Shown: positions 17,692 to 26,946, counted from the first letter of the stretch. The stretch: 64,000 nucleotides of DNA from Sphingomonas hankookensis (GCF_028551275.1 NZ_CP117025.1:1297501-1361500), one strand, 5' to 3'. The notes: a model not told the origin generated them from the letters alone. A program made the numbers and translations.

Positions 17692-18840
17692 TCAGACGGC
17701 GATCTCGCGCAGCACCGCGTCGAGCACCGGAATCCCCGCCGGGGTCAGCGCCAGCCGGTCGCCGTCGCGGACCAGCAACCCCTGTCGCGCCAAGAGCGAT
17801 ACCGCATCCGGCCGCACGACCGCATCGATCGGACGCTGGCCCAGGCGCGCGATCCGGGCGAGATCGACGCCCTCGCGCATCCTGAGGCCCATCACCAGCG
17901 CCTCGGTCACGCGCTCGTCGGGGGTCAGCGCATCCTCCCGCTCGATCCCGTGACCGTTGCGCTCGACCGCGGCGATCCAGTTCTCCGGCTTCTTGCGGCG
18001 CACGGTTGCGAGGCCGGAGCGCCGCCCATGCGCGCCGGGACCGATCCCGGCATAGTCGCGATAGCGCCAATAGGTCAGGTTGTGGCGGCTCTCCGCCCCC
18101 GGCCGGGCATGGTTCGACACCTCGTACAGCGGCAGGCCGGCGGCAGCGGTCATCGCCTGCGTCGTTTCGAACAGGTCGGCGGACAGGTCGGCATCGGGCA
18201 GCGTCAACTGCCCCTTGGCCGCCAGCGTCGCGAAGCGGGTGCCCGGCTCGATGGTCAGCTGGTAGAGCGACAGATGCTCGGTCCCGAACGACAGCGCGCG
18301 GGCGAGTTCCGCCTCCCATGCGGGCAGCGACTGGCCCGGCCGGGCATAGATCAGGTCGAAGCTGACCCGTGCGAAATGTCGCTGCGCCACGCCCAGCGCC
18401 GCCAGCGCTTCGTCGACGCCATGGGCGCGTTCGAGGAACGCCAGCGCATCGTCGTGCAGCGCCTGCACGCCCAGCGACACGCGATTGACCCCGGCGGCGG
18501 CGATGTCGGCAAAGCGCGCCGCTTCGACCGAGGACGGGTTCGCCTCCAGCGTGATTTCGATTTCGTCGGTCGGCGGCCAATAGCCGCACGCCGCCTCGAT
18601 CACCGCCGCCACCGTCGCAGGCGGCATCAGCGACGGGGTGCCGCCCCCGAAGAAGATCGATGCCAGCCGCCGGCCGGGCAGGGCGGCCGCCTCATGCGCC
18701 AGATCGGCCAGCAGCGCCTGCATCCATGCCGCCTGGTCCACGCTCTCGCGAACATGGCTGTTGAAGTCGCAATAGGGGCATTTCGACACGCAGAACGGCC
18801 AATGGACGTACAGTGCGAGGGGTGCTTGGTCGGGCTGCAT
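17692..18840 (-). CDS. hemW: heme chaperone HemW (radical SAM, HemN-like)
   Basis: Radical-SAM protein of 382 residues, of the family formerly annotated as oxygen-independent coproporphyrinogen III oxidase but now regarded as a heme-trafficking chaperone. The 4Fe-4S motif is C17-x3-C21-x2-C24 in PFCVSKCPYCDF. FFGGGTPSL, EANPSSVE, RVSLGVQALHDD and SFDLIYARPGQS follow in the family order, with a HemN C-terminal domain. The N-terminus lacks the extension with extra cysteine of true HemN, favouring HemW. It starts only 11 bases from a divergent lipoprotein gene. In many alphaproteobacteria hemW is close to rdgB and rph, as here. Confidence 0.92.
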   Translation of the reverse strand: MQPDQAPLALYVHWPFCVSKCPYCDFNSHVRESVDQAAWMQALLADLAHEAAALPGRRLASIFFGGGTPSLMPPATVAAVIEAACGYWPPTDEIEITLEANPSSVEAARFADIAAAGVNRVSLGVQALHDDALAFLERAHGVDEALAALGVAQRHFARVSFDLIYARPGQSLPAWEAELARALSFGTEHLSLYQLTIEPGTRFATLAAKGQLTLPDADLSADLFETTQAMTAAAGLPLYEVSNHARPGAESRHNLTYWRYRDYAGIGPGAHGRRSGLATVRRKKPENWIAAVERNGHGIEREDALTPDERVTEALVMGLRMREGVDLARIARLGQRPIDAVVRPDAVSLLARQGLLVRDGDRLALTPAGIPVLDAVLREIAV

Positions 18841-18851
18841 CGCCGTCCCAT

Positions 18852-19424
18852 ATGGGCGCGATGCGAGCGATACAAATGCTGATGGCGGCGCTGTTGCTCG
18901 GCGCCTGTTCCGCCGGACCCAATCACGTGCCCGAGCGGGTGGTCGAACCCCGTGCGTTCGACGGCAGCGCGCCGCGCGGGCCGGCGCTGCTGCGCCAGGC
19001 GATGGAGGCCGGGCATCGCGCCGCGCGGGCGCAGGCGGGCCTGCCGCCGCTTGCCTGGGACCCGGCGCTGGCGCGCGATGCGCAGGCCTATGCCGACACG
19101 CTCGCCACGACCCGCCGTTTCGAACATTCGCCGCAACCGCGCGGGGTGCCCGAACAGGGCGAGAATCTGTGGACCGGCACGCGCGGCGCCTATCGCTATG
19201 CAGAAATGGTCGGGCATTGGGTCGCGGAAAAGCGCGACTATGTCCCCGGCATCCTGCCGGCGGTGTCGCGCACCGGCCGGTTCGAGGATGTCGGCCATTA
19301 TACCCAGATCATGTGGCGCGCGACCCAGCGGTTCGGCTGTGCCGAGGCGAGCAGCGCGAAGGACGACTATATCGTCTGCCGCTATGTCCCGGCCGGCAAT
19401 TATGTCGGGCAGCGCGCCTTCTGA
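18852..19424 (+). CDS. CAP/SCP-domain lipoprotein
   Basis: Secreted protein of 190 residues with an N-terminal lipobox (ALLLGAC), so likely membrane-anchored. The CAP domain covers about residues 45-188: HRAARAQAGLPPLAWDPAL, GENLWTGT and the CAP signature GHYTQIMWRATQRFGCA, ending VCRYVPAGNYVGQ. CAP proteins are extracellular with varied or unknown functions. Start at ATG 18852 (18861 also possible); no clear ribosome-binding site is visible and the divergent hemW start is 11 bases away, so translation may be leaderless. No specific role can be assigned. Confidence 0.85.
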   Translation: MGAMRAIQMLMAALLLGACSAGPNHVPERVVEPRAFDGSAPRGPALLRQAMEAGHRAARAQAGLPPLAWDPALARDAQAYADTLATTRRFEHSPQPRGVPEQGENLWTGTRGAYRYAEMVGHWVAEKRDYVPGILPAVSRTGRFEDVGHYTQIMWRATQRFGCAEASSAKDDYIVCRYVPAGNYVGQRAF

Positions 19425-19430
19425 TCCGCG

Positions 19431-19814
19431 TCAGGGATTGCGGACGACCGCCAGCTTGTTGCCCGCCGGATCGCGGAGATAGGCGGCATACCAGTTGGGG
19501 CCGTAGGCGGGGCGTGGCCCCGGCGGACCTTCGTCGCTGCCGCCCTGTGCCATCGCGGCGGCGTGGAAGGCGTGAACCTCCTCCCGGCTGTCGACGAAGA
19601 AGCCGATCATCGCGCCGTTGCCGGGCGTGGCGGGGCCGCCGTCGAACGGCGTGGCGGCCCACAGGACGAAGCCTTCCCCGCTGCCGCCCTTCGAATAGCC
19701 GCGCCAGCCGGGGAAATCGGCATGGCTGCTCCACCCGATCGTGGCCAGCACCGCGTCGTAGAATGCATGGGACACCGCCGGGTCGACCACGCCGACCGTC
19801 GCATATACGCTCAT
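19431..19814 (-). CDS. VOC-family (glyoxalase/bleomycin-resistance-like) protein
   Basis: Small cytoplasmic protein of 127 residues with a vicinal-oxygen-chelate fold: VGVVDPAVSHAFYDAVLATIG at the start, HADFPGWRGYSKGG and GNGAMIGFFVDSREEVHAFHAAA in the middle, and YAAYLRDPAGNKLAVV at the end, the usual DPxGN motif. Such proteins include lyases, dioxygenases and binding proteins; the substrate cannot be told. Convergent with the CAP lipoprotein gene (six bases apart). Confidence 0.82.
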   Translation of the reverse strand: MSVYATVGVVDPAVSHAFYDAVLATIGWSSHADFPGWRGYSKGGSGEGFVLWAATPFDGGPATPGNGAMIGFFVDSREEVHAFHAAAMAQGGSDEGPPGPRPAYGPNWYAAYLRDPAGNKLAVVRNP

Positions 19815-19883
19815 CGTCCATCCTCCCGTTATTATGCGGGCAGGATAGACTTGTTACGCGAACGTATCAAGAACGAATGTGGA

Positions 19884-20099
19884 TCATCCGCGCGCGCCGG
19901 CGATCATCTTCGCGGCGATATGGCGTACCGCATCGTCATTCTTGTCGCCGCCATGGGTCGGGTCGCCCAGCTTGTCGAGGCTGGCCTCCAGCGAGTCGAG
20001 CAGGCCCGGATGCTGCTGTTCGACATAGCGCATCGTCCAGAACAGGAGATGCTCGACCGCGATCTCGCGGTGGCGGGTTTCGGTGATCGCGTCGGACAT
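19884..20099 (-). CDS. small conserved-type protein, unknown function
   Basis: 71-residue acidic protein beginning MSDAITETRHREIAVEHLLFW and ending AAKMIAGARG. The ATG at 20099 is preceded by AAAGGAAA, favouring it over the upstream in-frame ATG. No membrane segment or signal is seen. I do not recognise the family. It is followed after 69 bases by the VOC gene on the same strand and preceded by a palindromic repeat pair. Confidence 0.7.
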   Translation of the reverse strand: MSDAITETRHREIAVEHLLFWTMRYVEQQHPGLLDSLEASLDKLGDPTHGGDKNDDAVRHIAAKMIAGARG

Positions 20100-20171
20100 C
20101 GGATTTCCTTTCGGGGCGTCCAATGTTCGGGGCGGGGCGGGCGTTCCAGCCTTGCGGTAATCAGGCTGTTT

Positions 20172-20249
20172 GTACCCCCGCGCAGGCGGGGGTCCAGAGC
20201 CATGGACGTCGTCCTCTGTTACCCTGGACCCCCGCCTGCGCAGGGGTAC
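20172..20249. repeat. paired palindromic repeat (REPIN-like), family GTAC-CCCCGC, copy 1
   Basis: Two 25-base palindromic arms in inverted orientation, 20172-20196 and 20225-20249, starting GTACCCCCGCGCAGG and TGGACCCCCGCC, separated by 28 bases. The first arm is identical to the first arm of the copy at 45631. It lies between the small gene at 20099 and rdgB and could also act as a terminator. Confidence 0.85.
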
Positions 20250-20262
20250 GGTTCGGATGACA

Positions 20263-20892
20263 TCAAAACACCGCCTTCACCAGCTGCGCGAACGCATCGG
20301 CGCGGTGGCTGATCGCATGCTTGTGGTCGGGATCGATCTCGCCATAGCTCTGGTCCATGCCGTCCTGGACGAACATCGGGTCGTAGCCGAAGCCATGGTC
20401 CCCGCGCGGCGGCCATACCAGCTGTCCGTCGACGCGGCCCTCGAACCATTCGACGTGCCCGTCGGGCCATGCCAGCGCCAGCGCGCAGACGAAATGCGCG
20501 GCGCGGCTGTGCTCCGGCCCGGTCGCCTGCATCCGTTCCTCGACCAGCCGCATCGCCGCGTCGAAATCCTTCGACGGGCCGGCCCAGCGGGCGGAAAAGA
20601 TGCCCGGATCGCCGTTCAGCGCCTCGACGCACAGGCCGCTATCGTCGGCGAGCGCGGGCAGGCCCGACAGGTCGGCGGCCTGCAACGCCTTCAGCTCGGC
20701 ATTGGCGACGAAGGTCGTGCCGGTTTCCTCCGGTTCGGGCAGGTCGAGTTCGCCGGCCGAAATCGGGGTGACGCCGTACGGGCCGAGCAGTGCCGCGATC
20801 TCGCGGATCTTGCCCGGATTGTGGCTGGCGATGACGAGCTTGCCGGGGGTCAGCTTGCGGATCGCCTGCGGCTCCTTGCCCTCGCCGCTCAT
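20263..20892 (-). CDS. rdgB: non-canonical purine NTP pyrophosphatase (XTP/dITP)
   Basis: House-cleaning Ham1/RdgB pyrophosphatase of 209 residues that hydrolyses ITP, XTP and dITP. Signature residues are visible: [14 protein letters not shown] near the start, [24 protein letters not shown] in the middle, and [12 protein letters not shown] plus AISHRADAF towards the end. Length is typical. Its start overlaps the rph stop by four bases (ATGA), giving an rph-rdgB operon on the minus strand as in many bacteria. Confidence 0.95.
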   Translation of the reverse strand: MSGEGKEPQAIRKLTPGKLVIASHNPGKIREIAALLGPYGVTPISAGELDLPEPEETGTTFVANAELKALQAADLSGLPALADDSGLCVEALNGDPGIFSARWAGPSKDFDAAMRLVEERMQATGPEHSRAAHFVCALALAWPDGHVEWFEGRVDGQLVWPPRGDHGFGYDPMFVQDGMDQSYGEIDPDHKHAISHRADAFAQLVKAVF

Positions 20893-21605
20893 CGACCGGT
20901 CGCCCGCAGTTGTTCGGCGAAAATGCGCCCGCAGCCGATGCGGGCGAGGCGCAGCAGACGCAGCAGCGCCTCCTCGTCATAGCACGCCCCTTCGGCGGTC
21001 GCCTGTACCTCGGCGATGTTGTTGTCGCTGGTCAGCACGAAGTTCGCATCGGCATCGGCGGCCGAATCCTCGATATAGTCGAGGTCGAGCACCGGCGTGC
21101 CCTGATGAATGCCGCAGCTGACCGCGGCGACCTGGCGGCTGATCGGATCGACTTCCAGCTTGCCTTCGCGCAGGAGGCCATCGACCGCGAGGCGCAGCGC
21201 CACCCATGCGCCGGAGATCGAGGCGGTGCGGGTGCCGCCATCGGCCTGGATCACGTCGCAGTCGAGCGTGATCTGCCGTTCGCCCAGCGCCTTCAGGTCG
21301 ACGACCGCGCGCAGCGAACGCCCGATCAGCCGCTGGATCTCCTGCGTGCGGCCCGACTGCTTGCCCTTGGCCGCCTCACGGCTGCCGCGGGTATGGGTGG
21401 CGCGGGGCAGCATGCCGTATTCGGCCGTGACCCAGCCTTCGCCCTTGCCGCGCAGCCACGGCGGTAGCCGCTCTTCCAGCGAGGCGGTGACCAGCACCTT
21501 GGTATCGCCGAAGCCGATCAGGCACGAACCCTCCGCATGGCGGGTGAAGTTCGTTTCGATCGTGATGGCACGCATTTCGTCGGGGGTGCGGCCGGATGGG
21601 CGCAT
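20889..21605 (-). CDS. rph: ribonuclease PH
   Basis: Phosphorolytic 3' exoribonuclease (238 residues) that trims tRNA precursors. Family motifs: [12 protein letters not shown] at the start, [12 protein letters not shown], the phosphate-binding [20 protein letters not shown] block near 85-105, [18 protein letters not shown], and [21 protein letters not shown] 21605 is chosen because AGGAGA stands just upstream and homologues begin MRPSGR. Divergent from the DUF6438 lipoprotein gene and coupled to rdgB. Confidence 0.96.
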   Translation of the reverse strand: MRPSGRTPDEMRAITIETNFTRHAEGSCLIGFGDTKVLVTASLEERLPPWLRGKGEGWVTAEYGMLPRATHTRGSREAAKGKQSGRTQEIQRLIGRSLRAVVDLKALGERQITLDCDVIQADGGTRTASISGAWVALRLAVDGLLREGKLEVDPISRQVAAVSCGIHQGTPVLDLDYIEDSAADADANFVLTSDNNIAEVQATAEGACYDEEALLRLLRLARIGCGRIFAEQLRATGR

Positions 21606-21721
21606 GGGAGTCTCCTGAAATTTCCTCAGCCCTAGCCGTCCGTTCATCGCCGCGCCAGCCACGGCGCGTTAGGCAAAGGGAACGGGGTCGCAACGAATGG
21701 CCCCGGAACAGGGAGCGACTG

Positions 21722-22219
21722 ATGCGAAAAATGGCGCTGGCGATACTGCCGATGCTGGGCGGGTGCGTGATGGCGGGCGGCAATACGACCACCCAAACGG
21801 CCCCGGTGGCGATCGAGCGCGAGACGATCAGCTATGAAACCTCGCGCTGTTTTGGGACCTGTCCGGTCTACCGCGTTACGGTCCAGCCCGATGGGACCGG
21901 TGTGTTCGAAGGGCGCCAGTTCACGAAGGTCGTCGGCACCCGCAACTTCCGCGCCACCCCGGCGCAATATCGTGCCTTCGCCGCGAAGCTGCAGCCCTAT
22001 CGTCCGCAAGGCGAGCAACTGATCCAGCCGGGCCAGCCGGGATGCGGGCAGGTGGCGACCGACATGCCCTCGGTCGATATCCGCTGGAACGAGCCCTCGG
22101 GCGCGTCGCAGCATCTGTCGCTCTATTATGGTTGCCGGATGCACGATCAGGCGATGAACGAAGCGCTGCGCTCGGCCCCGAACGAGCTGCCGATCCGCGA
22201 GTTCATCGAGGCGCCGTAA
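21722..22219 (+). CDS. DUF6438-type lipoprotein
   Basis: 165-residue predicted lipoprotein: MRKMALAILPMLGGC gives a lipobox with Cys15. The body contains ISYETSRCFGTCPVYRVTVQPDGTG, the hallmark of the DUF6438 family, with a conserved CxxxC pair, plus two further cysteines (GCGQVA, GCRMHD). AGGGAG precedes ATG 21722 by seven bases. Function is unknown; an envelope location is inferred. Divergent from rph, 65 bases ahead of hrcA. Confidence 0.78.
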   Translation: MRKMALAILPMLGGCVMAGGNTTTQTAPVAIERETISYETSRCFGTCPVYRVTVQPDGTGVFEGRQFTKVVGTRNFRATPAQYRAFAAKLQPYRPQGEQLIQPGQPGCGQVATDMPSVDIRWNEPSGASQHLSLYYGCRMHDQAMNEALRSAPNELPIREFIEAP

Positions 22220-22221
22220 GC

Positions 22222-22243
22222 TCCTCCCCATGAATGGGGAGGA
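22222..22243. repeat. short palindrome upstream of hrcA
   Basis: TCCTCCCC at 22222-22229 pairs with GGGGAGGA at 22236-22243 around a six-base loop. It directly follows the lipoprotein stop and precedes hrcA. No T run follows. It may be a terminator-like hairpin or a member of the CCCTCTCCCC repeat family also seen inside glyS. It is not a CIRCE element (no TTAGCACTC). Confidence 0.5.
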
Positions 22244-22284
22244 ACCGGGTTCCGCTCGCGGCTTCGTCGCCCTACATTCCCCCC

Positions 22285-23322
22285 ATGGCCCAACCGATCC
22301 ATGAACTGACCGACCGCGCACGCGACGTGTTTCGGATCGTGGTCGACAGCTATCTCGCCACCGGGGCGCCGGTCGGATCGCGCACCATCGCGCAGCTTTC
22401 GGGTTTGAACCTCTCCCCCGCCTCGATCCGCGGCGTGATGCAGGACCTCGAGGAGGCCGGGCTGCTCGCCGCGCCGCATGTCAGTGCGGGACGGATGCCG
22501 ACCGAAACGGGCCTCCGCCTGTTCGTCGACGGCATGATGCATGCGATGGAGCCATCGGCGCAGGAGCGCGCGACCATCGCCGCGCAGGCGGACAGTGCGG
22601 GGCCGGTCGAGGAAGCGCTGGCCGGCACCGCCGCTGCGCTCTCCGGCCTGTCGGCGAGTGCCGGCGTCGTGCTGGTGCCCAAGCGCGAGCCGGTGCTGCG
22701 GCAGGTATCGTTCGTGCCGCTGTCGGGCACGCGCGCTCTGGCGGTGCTGGTCGGTGCCGACGGTTCGGTCGAGAACCGCGTGCTGGAAACGCCGGGTGCC
22801 AGTCCGGCCGCGCTGGTCGAGGCGGGCAACTACCTGACCGCACGGCTGTCGGGTTTGACGCTCAGCGAGGCGCGATCCCGCATCCTGCGCGAGATCGGGC
22901 AGGAACGCGCCGAACTGGATGCCGCCGCCCGTGCGCTGGTCGAACGCGGGCTCGTCATGTGGAGCGAGGATGGCGATCACCGCCCGGTGCTGATCGTGCG
23001 CGGGCAGGCGCGGCTGATCGACGATGCCGCCAGCCACGACCTCGACCGGGTGCGCCAGCTGCTGGATGAACTGGAGGGCAAGGAAGAGATCGCCCGGCTG
23101 CTCGAATCGGCGCAGGATGGCGATGCCGCACGCATCTTCATCGGGTCCGAGAACAAACTATTCGCATTGACCGGATCGTCGGTGATCGCCAAGCCGGTCC
23201 GCGCGCTGGACGGGCGCGTCGTCGGCGTCGTCGGCGTGATCGGGCCTGTCCGGTTGAACTATGCCCGTGTCGTGCCCATGGTGGATTTCACCGCAGCGAC
23301 GCTCGCGCGCCTGCTGGGCTGA
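22285..23322 (+). CDS. hrcA: heat-inducible transcription repressor HrcA
   Basis: 345-residue repressor of chaperone genes. The N-terminal winged helix (about 5-85) has LTDRARDVFRIVVDSYLATG, PVGSRTIAQLSGLNLSPASIR and the wing HVSAGRMPTETGLRLFVD, all characteristic of HrcA. The effector domain continues to GVVGVIGPVRLNYARVVPMV, also conserved. ATG 22285 (MAQPIHELT) is chosen; the earlier in-frame start falls in an intergenic hairpin. Followed by grpE after 21 bases. No CIRCE operator is visible in front of this operon. Confidence 0.95.
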   Translation: MAQPIHELTDRARDVFRIVVDSYLATGAPVGSRTIAQLSGLNLSPASIRGVMQDLEEAGLLAAPHVSAGRMPTETGLRLFVDGMMHAMEPSAQERATIAAQADSAGPVEEALAGTAAALSGLSASAGVVLVPKREPVLRQVSFVPLSGTRALAVLVGADGSVENRVLETPGASPAALVEAGNYLTARLSGLTLSEARSRILREIGQERAELDAAARALVERGLVMWSEDGDHRPVLIVRGQARLIDDAASHDLDRVRQLLDELEGKEEIARLLESAQDGDAARIFIGSENKLFALTGSSVIAKPVRALDGRVVGVVGVIGPVRLNYARVVPMVDFTAATLARLLG

Positions 23323-23343
23323 CCAGACGAAGAAGAGACCGGA

Positions 23344-23901
23344 ATGAACGACATCCCCGCCAACGACGATACGAACGACCTGCGCGAAGCCACCGCAGAG
23401 GCCGCCCCCGAAGTCGCCGAAGCGGATCGCCATGCCGAACTGGAGGCGAAGCTCGCCGATGCGCAGGCCGAGGTGCTCTATGCCCGTGCCGACCTGCAGA
23501 ATGTCCGCCGCCGCGCCGAAAAGGAAGTGGCCGACGCCCGCGCCTATGCCGCGACCGCGTTCTCGCGCGACATCCTGTCGGTCGCCGACAATCTGTCGCG
23601 CGCCTTGTCGGCGATCCCCGACGACCTGCGCGGCGACGACCGGCTGAAGGGCCTGATCACCGGCTTGGAAGCGACTGGCCGCGAGCTGGAAAGCGTGTTC
23701 GGCCGTCACGGCATTACCAAGCTGGTATCGGTCGGCGAACCGCTCGACCCGAACAAACATCAGGCGATGTTCGAAGTGCCGTCGGCCGATGCGAAGCCCG
23801 GCACGGTCGTGCAGGAAATCCAGACCGGCTACATGATCCGCGACCGGCTGCTGCGCCCGGCGCTGGTCGGCGTGGCCAAGGCGCCGGAGGGCGGGGCCTG
23901 A
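23344..23901 (+). CDS. grpE: nucleotide exchange factor GrpE
   Basis: DnaK cochaperone of 185 residues. An acidic N-terminal tail leads into a long coiled coil (HAELEAKLADAQAEVLYARADLQNVRRRAEKE) and the beta-wing domain ending NKHQAMFEVPSADAKPGTVVQEIQTGY, a clear GrpE signature. AGAAGAGACCGGA precedes the ATG. It forms an operon with hrcA, and its TGA stop lies within the start of glnD. Confidence 0.96.
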   Translation: MNDIPANDDTNDLREATAEAAPEVAEADRHAELEAKLADAQAEVLYARADLQNVRRRAEKEVADARAYAATAFSRDILSVADNLSRALSAIPDDLRGDDRLKGLITGLEATGRELESVFGRHGITKLVSVGEPLDPNKHQAMFEVPSADAKPGTVVQEIQTGYMIRDRLLRPALVGVAKAPEGGA

Positions 23902-26681
23902 ACGACTCGGTCCAGCCCGACCTCGCCACCCCGCCGCGGTTCGAACGCATCGTCCATCCCGAGGCGATCGTCGACCGCGGCGCGTTGAATGCGGCACTTT
24001 CGGCACTTTCCGGCGAGGGACAGGACGGCGTGGCGCTGCGGCGCGCGGCGACCGCGGTACTGCGCGACGCCATGGCGCAGGGCCGTGCGGAGATCGAGCG
24101 GCGGCTGCGCGCCAATCCCAGCCACGGGCTGGAGACGGCGGCCGCCTATGCCTATCTGACCGATGCGATCCTCGTCGCGCTGATCGGCTTCATCGTCGAG
24201 CGCGTCCATCCCAACCACAACCCGACTGCCGCCGAGCGGATGACGCTGATCGCGGTCGGCGGCTATGGCCGGGGTGAGATGGCGCCGCATTCGGACGTCG
24301 ATATCGGCGTGCTGACCCCGTGGAAGCAGACGCCCTGGTCGGAACAGGTCATCGAATCCACCCTGTACGCGCTATGGGACCTGGGGCTGAAGGTCGGCCA
24401 TTCGTCGCGCTCGCTCGACGAAATGGTGCGGCAGGCCAAGGGCGACGTGACCGTGCGCACCGCATTGGTCGAGGGGCGCTATGTCTGGGGCGACACCGCG
24501 CTCTATGCGGAGGCGGCGCAGCGCTTCAAGACCGAGGTGCAGGAAGGGACCGCTCGCACCTTCATCGCCGAGAAACTGGCCGAACGCGACGCGCGGCACA
24601 AGAAGCTGGGCGACACGCGCTATGTCGTCGAACCCAATGTGAAGGAAGGGAAGGGGGGCTTGCGTGACCTGCACGCCCTCTTCTGGATCGGCAAATATGC
24701 CTATAACGTCCGCCGCGCCGCCGATCTGGTGCCCGCCGGACTGCTCAGCGCGCCGGAGCTTCGCAAGTTCAACCGGGCCGAGGATTTCCTGTGGGCGGTG
24801 CGCTGTCACCTGCACCTTATTACCGGGCGTGCGGAGGAGCGGCTGACCTTCGACGTGCAGACCGAGATCGCGACGCGGATGCGCTATAGCGACCGGGTCG
24901 GCAAGTCGCGCGTCGAACGCTTCATGCAATATTATTTCCTGCAGGCGAAGCGAGTCGGCGACCTGACCGGCATGTTCCTCAGCCATCTCGACGAAACCTA
25001 TGCCGCGCGGGGCAGCCGGTTCGGCTTTCCCCGGCTGCGGCGTCGTCCGCGCCGGCTGCACGGCTTCGTGCTGGATCGGGGGCGGCTGGCGCTGCCCAAG
25101 GATGATTTCTTCGCCGAGGACCCGGTTCGCCTGATCGAGATCTTTGCGCTGGCCGATCTGCACGGGCTGGAAATCCATCCGTTGGCGATGCGCGCGGCGT
25201 CGCGGGATGCACGACTGGCGGCGCAGGTCCGCTCGCACCCGCGCGCCAACCAGCTGTTCCTCGACGTGCTGACCTCCCCGCGCGATCCCGAGCTGGTGCT
25301 GCGCTGGATGAACGAATGCGGCGTGTTCGGCCGCTTCATTCCCGATTTCGGCCGCATCGTCGCGCAGATGCAGTTCGACATGTACCACCATTATACGGTG
25401 GACGAGCATACCATCCGCATGATCGGGCTGCTGTCGCAGGTCGAGCGCGGCATCTGTCGCGAAGAGCATCCGCTGGCGACCGCGCTGTTCGGTGGCATCG
25501 TCCAGCGCCGCGCGCTGTTCGTCGCGGTGCTGTGCCACGACATCGCCAAGGGGCGCGGTGGCGACCATTCGATCCTGGGCGCGGAGGTCGCCGAGCGGCT
25601 GTGCCCACGGCTCGGCCTGACCCCGGCCGAGACCGAGACGGTCGCGTGGCTGGTGCGCTATCACCTGCTGATGTCGGCGACCGCGTTCAAGCGCGATCTG
25701 TCGGATTTCAAGACGATCCTCGACTTCACCAGCATCGTCCAGTCGCCGCAGCGGCTGCGCATGCTGCTGGTGCTGACCGTGGTCGATATCCGCGCGGTCG
25801 GGCCGGGGACGTGGAACGGGTGGAAGCGGCAGTTGCTCACCACCCTGTTCGAAACCGCCGAGGAGGTGCTGCGCCTCGGCCATAAGCAGCGCGGCCGGGA
25901 CGAACGCATCGCCGAGAAGCAGGAAACCCTGCGCCGGACGCTGGGTTGGGACAAGGACACGCTGGCCGCCTATGTCCGGCATCTCCCCCCGGCCTATTGG
26001 ATCGCCGAGCCGGACGACGTCATCGCCGCCAATGCGCGCATGGTCGACCAGTCGGGCGACACCCGCCTGACGATCGATACCAGCGTCGACGAGGATCGCG
26101 GCGCGACGCTGGTGACGGTCCATGCCGCCGACCATCCGGGGCTGTTCTATCGCATCGCCGGCGCGATCCATGCGGCGGGTGGCAACATCATCGACGCGCG
26201 CATCCACACGACCCGCACCGGCATGGCGCTCGACAATTTCCTCGTCCAGAATCCGCTCGGCGGGCCGTTCGACGAAGCCGGGCAGTTGCAGCGGCTCAAG
26301 ACCGCGATCGCCGACGCGCTGGCCAACCGCATGAAGCTGAACGACCGGCTGGCGGCCAAGCCGCTGTCGCGGCCGCGTGCCGAGGCGTTCCCGATCGAAC
26401 CGAACGTGTTGATCGACAATGCGGCGTCGAACCGCTTCACCGTGATCGAGGTCAATGCCCGCGACCGGCCGGCACTGCTCCATCACCTGGCACAGGCGCT
26501 GTTCCAGTCGAAGGTGACGCTGCATTCGGCGCATGTCGCGACCTATGGCGAGCGTGCGGTCGATACCTTCTATGTCACCGACCTGACCGGCGACCGCATC
26601 ACGGGCCAGCTGCGGCTGAAATCGCTTGAGCGGCGAATGCTGGACGCGGCGGCGGGCAAGGAATTTGCCGGCTTCGTGTAA
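23898..26681 (+). CDS. glnD: PII uridylyltransferase/uridylyl-removing enzyme, apparent CTG start
   Basis: Bifunctional nitrogen sensor that uridylylates PII proteins when glutamine is low. Domains: nucleotidyltransferase with GGYGRGEMAPHSDVDIGVL, GlnD linker, HD domain with LCHDIAKGRGGDHS, and two ACT domains (HAADHPGLFYRIAGAIH; NARDRPALLHHLAQALF). The first canonical in-frame start, TTG 23985, has no Shine-Dalgarno and would cut off 29 codons reading DSVQPDLATPPRF and IVHPEAIVDRG, which look like authentic N-terminus. CTG at 23898 overlaps the grpE TGA by four bases (CTGA) with GGAGGG seven bases upstream, so a CTG start giving 927 residues is inferred. The start is the uncertain part; the function is not. 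Confidence 0.9.
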   Translation: MNDSVQPDLATPPRFERIVHPEAIVDRGALNAALSALSGEGQDGVALRRAATAVLRDAMAQGRAEIERRLRANPSHGLETAAAYAYLTDAILVALIGFIVERVHPNHNPTAAERMTLIAVGGYGRGEMAPHSDVDIGVLTPWKQTPWSEQVIESTLYALWDLGLKVGHSSRSLDEMVRQAKGDVTVRTALVEGRYVWGDTALYAEAAQRFKTEVQEGTARTFIAEKLAERDARHKKLGDTRYVVEPNVKEGKGGLRDLHALFWIGKYAYNVRRAADLVPAGLLSAPELRKFNRAEDFLWAVRCHLHLITGRAEERLTFDVQTEIATRMRYSDRVGKSRVERFMQYYFLQAKRVGDLTGMFLSHLDETYAARGSRFGFPRLRRRPRRLHGFVLDRGRLALPKDDFFAEDPVRLIEIFALADLHGLEIHPLAMRAASRDARLAAQVRSHPRANQLFLDVLTSPRDPELVLRWMNECGVFGRFIPDFGRIVAQMQFDMYHHYTVDEHTIRMIGLLSQVERGICREEHPLATALFGGIVQRRALFVAVLCHDIAKGRGGDHSILGAEVAERLCPRLGLTPAETETVAWLVRYHLLMSATAFKRDLSDFKTILDFTSIVQSPQRLRMLLVLTVVDIRAVGPGTWNGWKRQLLTTLFETAEEVLRLGHKQRGRDERIAEKQETLRRTLGWDKDTLAAYVRHLPPAYWIAEPDDVIAANARMVDQSGDTRLTIDTSVDEDRGATLVTVHAADHPGLFYRIAGAIHAAGGNIIDARIHTTRTGMALDNFLVQNPLGGPFDEAGQLQRLKTAIADALANRMKLNDRLAAKPLSRPRAEAFPIEPNVLIDNAASNRFTVIEVNARDRPALLHHLAQALFQSKVTLHSAHVATYGERAVDTFYVTDLTGDRITGQLRLKSLERRMLDAAAGKEFAGFV

Positions 26682-26721
26682 TTCCTTGTAGGTCGGTATG
26701 GATTAGGCTAGCTTCCGTCGC

Positions 26722-26928
26722 ATGGACTTCCTGATCCTGCTGTTCCTTGCAGCTGCCGTCGTGATGGTGATCGCTGCCATCGCCGCTACCGCCAACCCTC
26801 GGACCCGGCGTCGAACCGATGGGGGTGTCGACGGAACAGGATGGTTCGATTTTGGGGACAGCGGCGGGTCATCGGACTGCGGCAGCAGCGATGGCGGCGG
26901 TTGCGATGGCGGGGGCGGCGGCGACTGA
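26722..26928 (+). CDS. small membrane protein with Gly/Ser/Cys-rich tail
   Basis: 68 residues: one N-terminal membrane helix (MDFLILLFLAAAVVMVIAAIA), a short basic turn (NPRTRRR) and a low-complexity tail alternating Gly, Ser, Asp and two Cys, ending GGGGGD. No known domain. It is 40 bases after glnD and convergent to the DUF1003 gene. Short Gly/Cys-tailed membrane proteins of this kind are often annotated as hypothetical in alphaproteobacteria; no function can be given. Confidence 0.55.
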   Translation: MDFLILLFLAAAVVMVIAAIAATANPRTRRRTDGGVDGTGWFDFGDSGGSSDCGSSDGGGCDGGGGGD

Positions 26929-26946
26929 CCCGTCGCCGCATCCCAA

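Noticed and set aside
20172..20249. Repeats considered as a CRISPR array
   Set aside because: Only two inverted arms occur at each site, with no regular direct repeats and spacers and no cas genes.
22285..22330. CIRCE operator in front of hrcA
   Set aside because: No TTAGCACTC-N9-GAGTGCTAA dyad is present in the upstream gap.
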